From assembly GCA_964439955.1 (NCBI GenBank), contig CAYTPX010000008.1, positions 6,601 to 70,600 on the forward strand: a DNA stretch of 64,000 nucleotides. Reading direction: 5' to 3'. Below the pieces are notes generated by a model. That model saw nothing but the letters and a program-made list of their open reading frames with translations, searched no databases and was not told the DNA's origin. The DNA comes from UBA1794 sp964439955 (GTDB taxonomy: Bacteria; Bacteroidota; Bacteroidia; Bacteroidales; Bacteroidaceae). Shown piece after piece: positions 6,714 through 15,573 of this stretch (positions are counted from its first letter, which is position 1; each line of letters begins with the position of its first letter). The position numbers were made by a program, and so were the translations under genes.

Positions 6714-8546
6714 TCAGTCCTTGTCGTCGTTGAAATCGCCTACTATCTGCCCGCCCAAGCGCAAGCGCAAATCGTTGAGCTTCAAGTATTGCTTGGAGGA
6801 CAACTCTTGGGAACCCGAAGCCGAGGAGGAAGCATGGATCTGGAATTCCAGCGCGTCGAGCAGTTTGACGGCCTGCGGGTCGGACATCTTCAAGGCTATC
6901 CGGAAAGGTGTTTCCACTACGTTGTCCGCCGGGTCAGAGCCTTGCGCGGCTGCAATCTCCACCGGGTTCACCGTAATGAGATGGGTCAAGGAGGGACGCT
7001 CGCCATTGGGTCCGGGCACTCCCTGCGGCACCAATTCCAAAACGAGGTCGAGGGGCACGTGGTTCTCCACCACCCCGGTGAGGAAGAGCGAATCGGCCGA
7101 ATAATCTTCCAAGTCGCCATTCATATCGACCACGGAGTCCGTATACATGATCTGCGTGCCTCCGGAGAAACGGAAGGGGATGAGTACTTGGTAATCCACG
7201 TCCATTGTCTCATAAGTGGGGAAGCTCAAGGTATGGAGCAAGGTCAAATCGGACGCTACCTTCCCATCGCCCAGGTCTATCTCGATAAAGTCGGGAAGCG
7301 TTTCCACAAGGGTCGAAAGGTTGTCCACTTCATACTGTTTCGCATCGGCATTGTAGTCCACGTCGAAAGGCGCGTCGCCCTGGAAGAAATAGAAGCTGCT
7401 GTTCGTCCGGTCGGGGATGCTTGCCTTGCCTTCCGAAGGCAGGCGCACGAGTTCGGACAAGATGGACTCGGAACCCGAGGCCGTGTAGTTGCGGCTGTCC
7501 AACTCGCCCCAGAGCAAAAGGGGCACGGGCATCGACTGCCCGTAGACATCGAAGCGTATCGTAGGATTGGTCATTTCCAGCCGTACGCCCTCGCCCTGCA
7601 AGAAGTCGGGCAGGTCGGAACTGATATCGACAGGGTCGGCTTCCGGCTCTATCTCCGGGGAAACCTGCCCGGTAATCTCGCCCGTGCGGATAGCTCCCAA
7701 GCTGATTTTCAAATTGAGGGAAACGCCCTCGTCGTCCAACGTGGTGGTCTGCCCGTTGGCGAGGACGAAAGTGCCGGTCATCGTGATGTATTCTGTCGCG
7801 TCGTCCGGCATCTCAATCGACCCGTCCTCCACCTCCAGCCCAAACGGGGCGTCGCCGCCGCCCAATACCAGCGAATCCACGCGCAGGGAAGGAATCCGGT
7901 TGGGGCTTGACGCCGTCCCCTCACCGGGCACTACGACATAGGTATGCGTATCCGGCTCGTATTGGGAAGAATAAATATAGGAAGGGAAATCCAAGCTCAT
8001 GCTGGTTATTTCCTTCAGGCTGAACCCCGGGCTGTTCGTCACGACCTCCAGTTCGAGCGACATCTCTACCGGCCCGGAGGATGAAATACGCCGTATGCTG
8101 AGGATTTCCTCGGGGATGTCCTTGATGTTCACCCGCACCTTGGTCTGGCCCGTTACGCCCGAAACGGCCACGTCGCCCGCCGGGACGACCGTCCCGCCCG
8201 CCAGGCTGCTTATTTCGGCCTTGAGTTCCTCGTCGATGACGGGGTCGGTCTGCCTGATGGAGTTCACGTCAAACGTGGCAGAAGCCTCCCCGTCTTGGAT
8301 CAGGTAGTACAACCCGTTGCCCAAGGTGTCCAGCATTTCGCTGTCATCGACAGTAAAAAAATCCCTCAGATAAATGTTCTGGGTATTTCCCAGCCTCAAC
8401 GCCAACCCTTGGCTGCCGAGCCCCATGGTCAGGTCGATGTCCTTGCTCAAATCATAGTCGCTGTCCGTGCACGAATTCAATGCCGTTCCCCCGGCAACCC
8501 CGAGCAGGATCGCGCAACCATAACATAAGGTAATTCTCTTCTTCAT
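6714..8546 (-). CDS. Large cell-surface or periplasmic lipoprotein of unknown function
   Basis: 610 residues, starting MKKRITLCYGCAILLGVAGG and with a lipobox-like NSC followed by TDSDYDLSKDIDLTMGLG. That short acidic motif recurs at the start of Bacteroidales lipoproteins found next to DUF5723 genes. The rest is a long series of predicted beta-sandwich segments with no catalytic motif recognised. It is first in a probable two-gene transcript with the downstream DUF5723 barrel, so the two may work as an envelope pair. The enzymatic or structural role is unknown. Confidence 0.7.
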   Translation of the reverse strand: MKKRITLCYGCAILLGVAGGTALNSCTDSDYDLSKDIDLTMGLGSQGLALRLGNTQNIYLRDFFTVDDSEMLDTLGNGLYYLIQDGEASATFDVNSIRQTDPVIDEELKAEISSLAGGTVVPAGDVAVSGVTGQTKVRVNIKDIPEEILSIRRISSSGPVEMSLELEVVTNSPGFSLKEITSMSLDFPSYIYSSQYEPDTHTYVVVPGEGTASSPNRIPSLRVDSLVLGGGDAPFGLEVEDGSIEMPDDATEYITMTGTFVLANGQTTTLDDEGVSLNLKISLGAIRTGEITGQVSPEIEPEADPVDISSDLPDFLQGEGVRLEMTNPTIRFDVYGQSMPVPLLLWGELDSRNYTASGSESILSELVRLPSEGKASIPDRTNSSFYFFQGDAPFDVDYNADAKQYEVDNLSTLVETLPDFIEIDLGDGKVASDLTLLHTLSFPTYETMDVDYQVLIPFRFSGGTQIMYTDSVVDMNGDLEDYSADSLFLTGVVENHVPLDLVLELVPQGVPGPNGERPSLTHLITVNPVEIAAAQGSDPADNVVETPFRIALKMSDPQAVKLLDALEFQIHASSSASGSQELSSKQYLKLNDLRLRLGGQIVGDFNDDKD

Positions 8547-8627
8547 ATCTTAATTTAGTTGGTAAGCAAGTAGGTGTACAGCCCCCGCAGGCGGGCGGCT
8601 TACGTTTCTAACGTACTCATATTTTCG

Positions 8628-8635
8628 CAAAGGAA
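8628..8635 (-). promoter_or_regulatory. Weak candidate -7 element for the lipoprotein/DUF5723 pair
   Basis: Read on the minus strand the element is TTCCTTTG, one base from TAnnTTTG, in an AT-rich stretch about 80 bp before the start. Confidence 0.35.
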
Positions 8636-8740
8636 AATATATTTTTCTTTACTTCCAAGGCTGTTGTGAAAAATATTTTCATTTTGTTGCAATATGTGGA
8701 CTATCTTTCCACATCCGGGCGTTAGCAACCCGCGCTTTGC

Positions 8741-8832
8741 CCGGTAGCGGGAAAGCAAAAGGGGCAAGGCTTCTGGAAAAAAGCCTTGCCCCTTTTGCCC
8801 ATTTCCCATGCACCTTTCCGGGAAAGGCGGGG
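8741..8832. repeat. Dispersed repeat-like palindromic block overlapping a terminator
   Basis: Runs of GGGAAAGC, GGAAAAAAGCC and CCTTTCCGGGAAAGGCGG show the same alternation of GGAAA and TTTCC around GC-rich centres as the dispersed repeat. The rest of the 340-bp interval 8547-8886 holds only the weak promoter above and no gene. Confidence 0.5.
8755..8798 (-). terminator. Perfect 18-bp hairpin downstream of radC
   Basis: GCAAAAGGGGCAAGGCTT at 8755-8772 pairs exactly with 8781-8798 across an 8-nt loop. It sits about 90 bp past the radC stop. The U-tract is weak, so termination strength is uncertain. Confidence 0.6.
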
Positions 8833-8886
8833 ACGGAAGGCATGCCTTCGGCCCTGCCGGGCCAAGGCGGGGCATGGAAGAAACCT

Positions 8887-9582
8887 TCACAACCTCCCCT
8901 CGTCGGCATAGCTATAGAAAGCGTTGTCGGTAAAAACGAGATGGTCGAGCATGCGTATCTCCATCAACGCGGCCGCCTCTTTCAGGCGCTTCGTCAGCCG
9001 GTCGTCCTCGGCTCCGGGGCGGACGCTGCCCGAGGGATGGTTGTGTACCAAGACGAAAGAAGTGGCTTGGCGCAAGAGGGCCTCGCGCAACAGGCAGCGC
9101 ACGTCGACCACCGTGGCCGTCATGCCGCCCCGTCCCACCCGCATGCGGTCGATGACGCGTCCGGCCTGGTTGAGCCAGACCGCCCAGCATTCTTCCACCG
9201 GCAGGTCGCAAAGGAAAGGGTAAACATAGTCGTAGACATCGCGCGCCGAGGTGATTTTCGGCCGCCCCTCCCGTCCATCCGCCTCTTCCTTGCGGCGGCG
9301 TCCCAGCTCGCAGGCGGCGGCCACGGTCAGGGCCTTGGCCGGTCCAATGCCCTTGTAGGCACACAACTCGGGAATCGTGCGGCGCGAAAGTTCGGAAAGC
9401 CTCTGGTGGCAGTCGGACAAGACGCGCTTCATCAGATCCACGGCGTTCTCGTCCGCGCTCCCCGAGCCTATTAAGATGGCCAGCAGCTCTGCCGTCGAGA
9501 GGGAGCGGATGCCGTGCTTCATGGCCCGCTCGCGTGGGCGGTCGTCGCTATCCCAGTCTTTGATGTTCAGTTTCTCTGTCAT
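8887..9582 (-). CDS. radC: RadC family protein (JAB/MPN domain)
   Basis: 231 residues starting MTEKLNIKDW, with the usual N-terminal UPF0758 helix-hairpin-helix region (KGIGPAKALTVAAACELGRR) and a C-terminal JAB metallo-hydrolase-like domain. The JAMM motif is HNHPSG (180-185), with the distal aspartate in GAEDD. Despite the name, RadC proteins have no proven role in DNA repair and are thought to act in DNA uptake or mobile-element contexts. The start is placed at the MTEK methionine because the preceding in-frame residues match no family member and overlap the end of the upstream glycosyltransferase gene. Confidence 0.88.
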   Translation of the reverse strand: MTEKLNIKDWDSDDRPRERAMKHGIRSLSTAELLAILIGSGSADENAVDLMKRVLSDCHQRLSELSRRTIPELCAYKGIGPAKALTVAAACELGRRRKEEADGREGRPKITSARDVYDYVYPFLCDLPVEECWAVWLNQAGRVIDRMRVGRGGMTATVVDVRCLLREALLRQATSFVLVHNHPSGSVRPGAEDDRLTKRLKEAAALMEIRMLDHLVFTDNAFYSYADEGRL

Positions 9583-9644
9583 AAGTCGGGCAAAACATGC
9601 GGGAAACCCCTTTTCCCCCTCCTGCCCCGGGGGCGGGAAATGCT

Positions 9645-10637
9645 TCACTTGTAAAACGTTTTGTTGAAGGCGGCAAACTCACCCTGCCCCAAGACGCAAC
9701 GCTTCCACCAGGCATAGAAAAAGCCGCACCCGTAGCCCGTGAGCTGCACGAAAGCGGCGGCCACGCACAGCAGGCCGATCTTCGGGCTGCGTGCCTGCCG
9801 CGTGCCGTCGGAAAAGACGAGCAGGACATAAAGGAGCAACGGCAGGGGGCAAAAAAGGGTGAGGAAGGAGCCCAGCAGAAGCAGGCACACGCCAAGGGTG
9901 AACACTGCCGGAAGCAGATGGACGGGCTTCAGGGAACCGGGGTATTTCTTGTAGAGGTTGATGCGGGCAATGCCGGAATTGAATACTTGCCGGAAGAACT
10001 TGCGGAAATCGGTGCGCCGTTTATGGTAGACCCAAGCGCCGGGAAAGAGGCGGCACGAATAGCCGGCCTTGAAAATGCGGATGCTGAAATCGATGTCCTC
10101 GCCGAAGCGCATCTCCGAGAAGCCGCCCAATGCCTCGTACACCGTGCGGCGGATGCCCATGTTGTAGCTGCGGGGGTAGAACTTGTCCATCGCCCTCTTC
10201 CCGCCACGTATGCCACCCGTGGTGAAAAACGAGGTCATGGAGTAACTAATGGCCTTCTGCACGGGTGTAAAAGAGCTGCCAGCCCGGTCCGGCCCCCCGA
10301 AGGCATCAGCCGGGGCAACTTGCAACTCGCGGGCCACGGCGGCGAGGTAGCCGGGCGGGAGAATCACGTCGGAGTCCAACACGATGAGGTAGTCGCCTTG
10401 GCTCCGGGCAGCCCCGTAGTTGCGCGACTGGCCGGGACCGGAGTTCTCCTTATAATAATAACGGAGCCGGGGCAGGCGTCCCGCGTAGCGCCCGGCAACC
10501 TCCCGGCAAGGCAAGGAAGAGCCGTCTTCCACGAGGATGACTTCAAAATCCGTTTCCTCCTGCCGGGTACAACTCTCCAGCAACTCTTCCACCTCGTCCG
10601 GGCGGTTGTAAACCGGAATGATGAGGGAGTATTTCAT
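9645..10637 (-). CDS. Family 2 glycosyltransferase, membrane-associated
   Basis: 330-residue GT-A glycosyltransferase. The N-terminal nucleotide-sugar domain starts MKYSLIIPVYNRPDEV and has VILVEDGS, the metal-binding LDSD motif near residue 90 and the acceptor region FGEDIDFSIR. Two or three hydrophobic segments near the C-terminus anchor it to the inner membrane. It resembles Bacteroidales proteins that add sugars to lipid or glycan acceptors from the cytoplasmic face. It ends just before radC on the same strand and lies downstream of efp, separated from it by a strong terminator. The acceptor and sugar are unknown. Confidence 0.82.
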   Translation of the reverse strand: MKYSLIIPVYNRPDEVEELLESCTRQEETDFEVILVEDGSSLPCREVAGRYAGRLPRLRYYYKENSGPGQSRNYGAARSQGDYLIVLDSDVILPPGYLAAVARELQVAPADAFGGPDRAGSSFTPVQKAISYSMTSFFTTGGIRGGKRAMDKFYPRSYNMGIRRTVYEALGGFSEMRFGEDIDFSIRIFKAGYSCRLFPGAWVYHKRRTDFRKFFRQVFNSGIARINLYKKYPGSLKPVHLLPAVFTLGVCLLLLGSFLTLFCPLPLLLYVLLVFSDGTRQARSPKIGLLCVAAAFVQLTGYGCGFFYAWWKRCVLGQGEFAAFNKTFYK

Positions 10638-10647
10638 AATCGGCACA

Positions 10648-10689
10648 ATAAAAAACCACAGCCTTGCAGAGACCTGCCGGCTGTGGTTT
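10648..10689 (-). terminator. Intrinsic terminator of efp
   Basis: AAACCACAGCC and GGCTGTGGTTT form an 11-bp stem. On the minus strand it runs into TTTTTT, a classical Rho-independent terminator directly after the efp stop. Confidence 0.85.
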
Positions 10690-10704
10690 CCAATGGTTTC
10701 CCGG

Positions 10705-11271
10705 TCAGGCCTTCACCCGGCCGACGTACGAGCCGTCGCGCGTATCGACTTCTATCAATTCTCCTTCGTTGATGAACAGGGGGACGCGCACCGTAGCACC
10801 CGTCTCCACCGTGGCCGGCTTGAGGGTATTGGTAGCCGTGTCGCCCTTCAGTCCCGGCTCCGTATATGTTACCTTCAACGTGGTCTTCACCGGCATCTCG
10901 GCAAACAGGATGGTCTCGTTGGAAGCATCGGAGACAACTTCTACCACATCACCTTCTTTCATGAAATCGACCCCCGTCACGAGATCCTTCGCGATATGCA
11001 CATCGTCCCAAGTCTCCTGGTTCAGGAAATGGAAAGTCTCGCCCTCGCTGTAAGAGAACTGGTACGGACGGCGCTCGACACGCACGTCTTCCAACTTCTC
11101 ACCTATATTGAAACGACGCTCGATGACACGCCCGTTCACCACATCCTTCAGCTTCGTACGCATAATCGTATTGCCTTTTCCGGGCTTCACATGCAGGAAT
11201 TCGATTACGAAATAAAGTTTCCCGTCCAAACGGATACAAGTTCCGTTCTTAACATCTTGCGAATTAATCAT
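10705..11271 (-). CDS. efp: Translation elongation factor P
   Basis: 188 residues with the three-domain EF-P layout: an N-terminal KOW-like domain, then two OB folds ending in GELIEVDTRDGSYVGRVKA. EF-P binds the ribosome between the P and E sites and relieves stalling at polyproline. The loop that carries the modified residue reads KPGKGN, with lysine 32 in the position of E. coli Lys34. It has its own promoter and terminator and is divergent from rpmH. Confidence 0.97.
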   Translation of the reverse strand: MINSQDVKNGTCIRLDGKLYFVIEFLHVKPGKGNTIMRTKLKDVVNGRVIERRFNIGEKLEDVRVERRPYQFSYSEGETFHFLNQETWDDVHIAKDLVTGVDFMKEGDVVEVVSDASNETILFAEMPVKTTLKVTYTEPGLKGDTATNTLKPATVETGATVRVPLFINEGELIEVDTRDGSYVGRVKA

Positions 11272-11351
11272 AAAATACGGTTGTGTTTCTTATAAAAAAT
11301 GAATGGATTATCGTTTTTCGTTGCGGCATTCCGCGGCGCGCGAACAGGGCG

Positions 11352-11359
11352 CAAAAGTA
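11352..11359 (-). promoter_or_regulatory. -7 promoter element of efp
   Basis: TACTTTTG on the minus strand matches TAnnTTTG and lies about 80 bp before the efp start. Confidence 0.65.
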
Positions 11360-11408
11360 ATCAATCCAATAAAAATCTCAAAACCAAACGGCAAAAAGTG
11401 GTGATTGC

Positions 11409-11439
11409 TTGGCTGTTTTGAAAAAAGTGCCTATCTTTG
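11409..11439 (+). promoter_or_regulatory. Promoter of rpmH (-33 and -7 elements)
   Basis: TTG at 11409-11411 and TATCTTTG at 11432-11439 are 20 bp apart, the normal spacing for the Bacteroidota housekeeping sigma factor. Confidence 0.7.
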
Positions 11440-11491
11440 CGTCCCGATTCCCCGCATATCGTAACAAACAACATAAAAACAAATATACGAG

Positions 11492-11647
11492 ATGAAAAGG
11501 ACTTTCCAACCTTCCAACCGCAAAAGAAAGAACAAACACGGCTTCCGCGAAAGAATGGCCACAGCGAATGGCCGCCGCGTATTGGCTGCCCGCCGCGCCA
11601 AAGGCCGCAAGAAACTGACCGTTTCCGACGAGTACAACGGGAAATAA
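11492..11647 (+). CDS. rpmH: 50S ribosomal protein L34
   Basis: 51 codons encoding a very basic protein that begins MKRTFQPSNRKRKNKHGF and continues RMATANGRRVLAARRAKGRKK, the unmistakable L34 signature. The C-terminal tail VSDEYNGK is longer than in E. coli, as in other Bacteroidota. It has its own promoter and a strong terminator, so it is probably transcribed alone. Confidence 0.97.
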   Translation: MKRTFQPSNRKRKNKHGFRERMATANGRRVLAARRAKGRKKLTVSDEYNGK

Positions 11648-11674
11648 CCTCCCGGGCGGAAAGACGGGACGAAT

Positions 11675-11725
11675 ACAAAAGAAGTAAAGGTTGGGGAACA
11701 AACTCTTTACTTCTTTTGTTTTTTT
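11675..11725 (+). terminator. Intrinsic terminator of rpmH
   Basis: A 15-bp stem (ACAAAAGAAGTAAAG with its complement at 11705-11719) is followed by a run of seven T. It sits between rpmH and the PASTA gene promoter. Confidence 0.88.
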
Positions 11726-11727
11726 CG

Positions 11728-11735
11728 TAACTTTG
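11728..11735 (+). promoter_or_regulatory. -7 promoter element of the PASTA-rluD transcript
   Basis: TAACTTTG matches the consensus exactly and lies immediately after the rpmH terminator, about 55 bp before the PASTA protein start. Confidence 0.7.
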
Positions 11736-11790
11736 GGCGCGTTTTCCACGCAACGGCACTGCCGTTTGCCCTACGACCACATTCCCTCTT

Positions 11791-12528
11791 ATGACTTTCA
11801 AAGAATTCTTCTCTTTCCGCGCCAACCGCATGCTTTGGGGTAACCTACTGGCCATATCCATCCTCGCCTGCCTTTCCATCGCCGGTGTATGGATAGGGCT
11901 GAAATATTATACCCGCCACGGGGAAACGGTGGAGATACCAACAGTCAAGGGATTGGACGAAACCGACGCCATAAATCTGATACGTTCCCGGAAACTACGT
12001 GCAATAATCGTCGATTCCATCTACATCAAAGGGATGAAAGGAGGGCAAATCGTAGAACAGAATCCGCTCCCTGGCGCACATGTCAAGGAGGGACGGGTCG
12101 TATACCTTACGATTAATTCGCTAAGCGTACCGACAATGAAAATGCCCGACATCGCAAACAACAGTTCCCTCAGGCAAGCCACGGCAAAACTCTCCTCCTA
12201 TGGCTTCAGACTGACGGAAGAAGAATACATCGAAGGGGACAACGAATGGGTTTACGACGTGAAAATGAACGGACGCAGCGTGCCCGAGGGCACTCCGGTG
12301 CCAATCGGCGCCACGCTCACGCTGGTGGTAGGAAACGGACACGGCGGAAGCCTCATGGACAGCAGCCTCAACTATTTCTTCCCCGACTCCCTGTTCTTGG
12401 AGGAAAGCACCCCGCCCGACCCCTCTCCCGAGGAGTCCCAATCCCCCAACCCGAAGCCCACACCCCAAGAAAAGCAACCACAAGAGAAACAACCCGCCCA
12501 ACCGGTACATGAAGACTCTTGGTTCTAA
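11791..12528 (+). CDS. PASTA domain-containing membrane protein
   Basis: 245 residues. A short cytoplasmic N-terminus is followed by one transmembrane helix (about 16-38), two PASTA repeats (about 44-110 and 112-187) and a Pro/Gln/Ser-rich C-terminal tail. PASTA domains bind peptidoglycan stem peptides or beta-lactam-like ligands. Here there is no attached kinase or transpeptidase, so it is probably a periplasmic cell-wall-sensing or scaffold protein. It overlaps rluD by 20 bp, an arrangement I recognise as conserved in Bacteroidales. Confidence 0.85.
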   Translation: MTFKEFFSFRANRMLWGNLLAISILACLSIAGVWIGLKYYTRHGETVEIPTVKGLDETDAINLIRSRKLRAIIVDSIYIKGMKGGQIVEQNPLPGAHVKEGRVVYLTINSLSVPTMKMPDIANNSSLRQATAKLSSYGFRLTEEEYIEGDNEWVYDVKMNGRSVPEGTPVPIGATLTLVVGNGHGGSLMDSSLNYFFPDSLFLEESTPPDPSPEESQSPNPKPTPQEKQPQEKQPAQPVHEDSWF

Positions 12529-13539
12529 CCCCCACTCCCCCATACTTGACAAGAAAGAACCAAGGACCAACCTCCCAGAACCCCTTGGGGAAAACCCGGC
12601 AACCGCCATGCCGGACGGGCAATCCCATGGAGGCCTTCCGGCAAACATGCGCCCATTGCCCACAGGCGAAGAGCCCGATGACACGGACGAAGACGACATA
12701 ATCCCCTCGGCCGCGGGCGGGACTACGCTCTACGAGCACTACCGTTTCACGGCCGACAAGGGCCAATCCCTCGTAAGGATTGACAAATACCTCTACGACC
12801 GCCTCGAGCATGTCTCCCGCAACCGCATACAAAACGCCGCAGAAGCTGGCTGCATCCACGTGAACGGGAAGCCCGTGAAAAGCAACTACCGGGTAAAGCC
12901 GCAAGACCTCATCTGCATCCTCATGCACCGCCCGCCCTGCGAGCACGAAGTCGTACCGGAAGAAATCCCACTCCATATCGTTTTCGAAGACAGGGACGTG
13001 CTGGTCGTCGACAAACCAGCCGGAATGGTCGTGCACCCCGGGCATGGAAACTGGGAGAGCACGCTGGTCAACGCCTTGGCTTGGCACTTGCGCGACAACC
13101 CGGACTATGACCCCAACGACCCCCGCGTAGGACTCGTACACCGCATCGACAAAGACACCTCCGGGCTGCTCGTCGTAGCCAAAACCCCGGAAGCCAAAAC
13201 CTCGTTGGGCAAGCAATTCTTCCACAAGACTACCAAAAGGAAATACAACGCCCTTGTATGGGGCAACTTTGACCAGCAAGGGAAAGGCACCATCGTAGGG
13301 AACATAGCCCGCGACCCCCGCGACCGTTTGCGCATGACCGTCAGCGCAGACCCCAACGTCGGCAAACCCGCCGTCACGCACTACCAAGTAATCGAACGGT
13401 TCGGTTATGCCACCTACATAGAGTGCGTGCTCGAAACCGGACGGACCCACCAGATCCGCGCGCACATGGCGCACATCGGGCATCCCTTGTTCAACGATGA
13501 GCGCTACGGGGGCAACGAAATCCTGCGAGGCACGCGCAC
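12509..13539 (+). CDS. rluD: RluA/RluD family ribosomal large subunit pseudouridine synthase (3' part lost in gap)
   Basis: Isomerises specific uridines of 23S rRNA to pseudouridine. An S4 RNA-binding domain spans about 88-135, followed by the catalytic domain with HRIDKDTSGLLVV, in which D214 is the nucleophile. GRTHQIRAHMAHIGHPLFND comes just before the sequence enters an assembly gap. The last 60-70 residues are missing, and the sequence after the gap does not read as the expected C-terminus. The N-terminus carries about 75 extra residues, low-complexity and acidic, before the S4 domain; part of it overlaps the PASTA gene, so a later start is possible. RluD versus RluC specificity is inferred. 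Confidence 0.85.
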
Positions 13540-13639
13540 NNNNNNNNNNNNNNNNNNNNNNNNNNNNNNNNNNNNNNNNNNNNNNNNNNNNNNNNNNNNN
13601 NNNNNNNNNNNNNNNNNNNNNNNNNNNNNNNNNNNNNNN
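13540..13639. other. Assembly gap (100 N)
   Basis: Exactly 100 ambiguous bases, the conventional placeholder for a gap of unknown length. It removes the 3' end of the pseudouridine synthase gene and possibly further sequence. Confidence 0.99.
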
Positions 13640-13746
13640 CCGGAAAAACCCCGCCACATCCCAACTCCAGTGTTTAATTTTCCACAAAAAGATAAGAGTT
13701 ATGCTAAAAAGAGCCGGTAGCCGAACCTCTTACCCCGCGTAACTCC

Positions 13747-13754
13747 TATATTTG
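13747..13754 (+). promoter_or_regulatory. -7 promoter element of the acyltransferase gene
   Basis: TATATTTG is a perfect match to TAnnTTTG. An ATG at 13769 would leave almost no leader, so the ATG at 13793 is preferred. Confidence 0.7.
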
Positions 13755-13792
13755 CGTACCGTATTAACATGCGAACGTGTACACATAAAAAT

Positions 13793-14947
13793 ATGGAACA
13801 TTCCTCTTCCGAATTTGACGCGATACGCCCATTCAACGACGAAGAACTACCCCAAGCCTACGAAAGGCTCATTGCCGACAAATATTTCCGTGGGGCCATG
13901 GAAAGCATCTTCCCCATGCCCTTCGACGAAATCGCGCAGCAAATGCGCAACAGCCGCACGGTCCACGAATTCCAAGAGAACTTTTGCTACAACCTCTTAA
14001 CCGAAATCGAACACAAGCACTGCGAAGAGCTTACGATGGGGCTTCCCTCCGACTTCAACCGCAAGGGTTGCTACACATACATCTCCAACCACCGCGACAT
14101 CGTGCTTGACTCGGGCTTCCTTTCCATACTTCTCGTGCGCGAAAACATGGACACGGTGGAAATCGCCATAGGCGACAACCTGCTCATCTACCCGTGGATC
14201 GAGGACATCGTGCGCATCAACAAGGCATTTATCGTGCAGCGGAGCCTCAACATGCGCCAAATGCTCGACTCGAGTACACGGCTCTCCAAGTACATGCACT
14301 ACGTCATCAACGAAAAAAAACAGTCCATCTGGATTGCCCAGCGGCAAGGGCGCGCCAAAGACGCGGACGACCGCACGCAAGACAGCGTGCTCAAGATGTT
14401 CGCCATGGGAGGGGAAGGCGGAATCATCGACCGCCTCGCCAGCCTGAACATCGTGCCCCTGTCCATTTCCTACGAATACGACCCGTGCGACTACCTCAAG
14501 GCCAAGGAAATGCAACAGCGCCGGGACGACCCCGCCTTTAAGAAAAGCGAGCGCGACGACTTGAAAAACATGGAAACCGGCCTCTTCGGCTACAAGGGGC
14601 GGGTGCATTTCGAGTTGACCCACTGCATCAACCCGCAACTGGAAGCCCTCAAGAAAGAAGAACTGTCGCGGAACGAGCTGTTTGCCCGCGTGCGCGAAAT
14701 CACCGAACATGCCATACACCTCAACTACCGCTTCTACCCTTGCAACTACGTGGCCCACGACCTGCTGATGGAAGAGAAGCGCTTCAAAGACCGTTACACG
14801 CAGGAAGACTTCGTAAAGTTCCTCAGCTACCTCGATTCGCGCTTGGCGAAAATCGACCTTCCCAACCGCGACATCCCTTTCCTGCGCCACAAGATCCTCG
14901 AGATGTATGCCAACCCGCTGACCAACTACCTGGCCATCACCCAGTAA
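13793..14947 (+). CDS. 1-acylglycerol-3-phosphate acyltransferase-like protein (Bacteroidota type)
   Basis: 384 residues. The acyltransferase motif region is SNHRDIVLDS around H100, a variant of the PlsB/PlsC HX4D box with one extra residue (HRDIVLD) as in Bacteroides homologs. Later motifs are SIWIAQRQGRAKD, corresponding to the glycerophosphate-binding block, and IVPLSISYEYDPCD. It likely transfers an acyl chain to a lipid precursor at the inner membrane; the exact substrate is not known. The start is chosen to leave a leader after the promoter; an in-frame ATG 24 bp upstream is possible. Confidence 0.8.
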   Translation: MEHSSSEFDAIRPFNDEELPQAYERLIADKYFRGAMESIFPMPFDEIAQQMRNSRTVHEFQENFCYNLLTEIEHKHCEELTMGLPSDFNRKGCYTYISNHRDIVLDSGFLSILLVRENMDTVEIAIGDNLLIYPWIEDIVRINKAFIVQRSLNMRQMLDSSTRLSKYMHYVINEKKQSIWIAQRQGRAKDADDRTQDSVLKMFAMGGEGGIIDRLASLNIVPLSISYEYDPCDYLKAKEMQQRRDDPAFKKSERDDLKNMETGLFGYKGRVHFELTHCINPQLEALKKEELSRNELFARVREITEHAIHLNYRFYPCNYVAHDLLMEEKRFKDRYTQEDFVKFLSYLDSRLAKIDLPNRDIPFLRHKILEMYANPLTNYLAITQ

Positions 14948-15017
14948 GAAGGGGGCGCATCCGCCACGTCCCCGCCCGGCCGTCTTCCCGCATGGACTTC
15001 CGCCGCAACAGGAAGCC

Positions 15018-15413
15018 TCAATTCCATCGCGGGCGTACCCCCCAATAGCCCACGGCGAAAGCCAGTGTGGCGCCGCCCATGTTGGCACAGAAGTCCAGGA
15101 TATCACCGCTCCGGTTGTCCGTAAGGTACTCCTGCCCGAGCTCCACCAAGCCGCTCAACAGCACGGGCGCGAGCCACGCCAAGAGGGAAACGGCGCGGAG
15201 GTTGAACACATGGCGGTAGCGGTAGAGGTACTCCAGCCACAAGATCCCGGCCAAAGCGGCATACATGCCTACGTGGACCACCTTGTCGAGGTGGGGTATC
15301 TTAGGAATCCCCTCCGTAGGAGGGCTGAAGAAAGAAAGGTAGAGCACGACGGCCGTCCACAAAAAGGCAAAGGGATAATTCCGGGGGTCAAAGACTTTAG
15401 TGTATCTGCGCAT
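15018..15413 (-). CDS. VanZ-like family membrane protein
   Basis: 131 residues from MRRYTKVF, with four predicted transmembrane helices and the VanZ features HLDKVVHVGMYAALA and a conserved glutamate and aspartate (ELGQEYLTDNRSGDILDFCANMGG). Function is unknown in most species; in enterococci VanZ confers low-level teicoplanin resistance. The start is set downstream of a promoter located at the 5' end of the longer in-frame reading. Confidence 0.8.
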   Translation of the reverse strand: MRRYTKVFDPRNYPFAFLWTAVVLYLSFFSPPTEGIPKIPHLDKVVHVGMYAALAGILWLEYLYRYRHVFNLRAVSLLAWLAPVLLSGLVELGQEYLTDNRSGDILDFCANMGGATLAFAVGYWGVRPRWN

Positions 15414-15470
15414 GGCTTTTTCCAAACAAGAGGCAGCGGCTTCCGCCAAAAGTGCCTGCGGTTTGCACCG

Positions 15471-15478
15471 CAAAGTTA
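15471..15478 (-). promoter_or_regulatory. -7 promoter element of the VanZ-like gene
   Basis: TAACTTTG on the minus strand matches the consensus. It overlaps an upstream ATG at 15473, which rules that codon out as the main start. Confidence 0.7.
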
Positions 15479-15510
15479 CGAATTAAACCCCACTTCCCTC
15501 CTTATCCGCG

Positions 15511-15548
15511 CAAAAAAACGGGTGCACCCGCCTGCGCGGGGCACCCGT
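15511..15548 (-). terminator. Intrinsic terminator of the HExxH secreted protein gene
   Basis: A stem of CGGGTGC with GCACCCG around a GC-rich loop runs on the minus strand into seven T, 26 bp after the stop codon. Confidence 0.8.
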
Positions 15549-15573
15549 CAATCCGGAGAAGCTCAAAGGCTTC

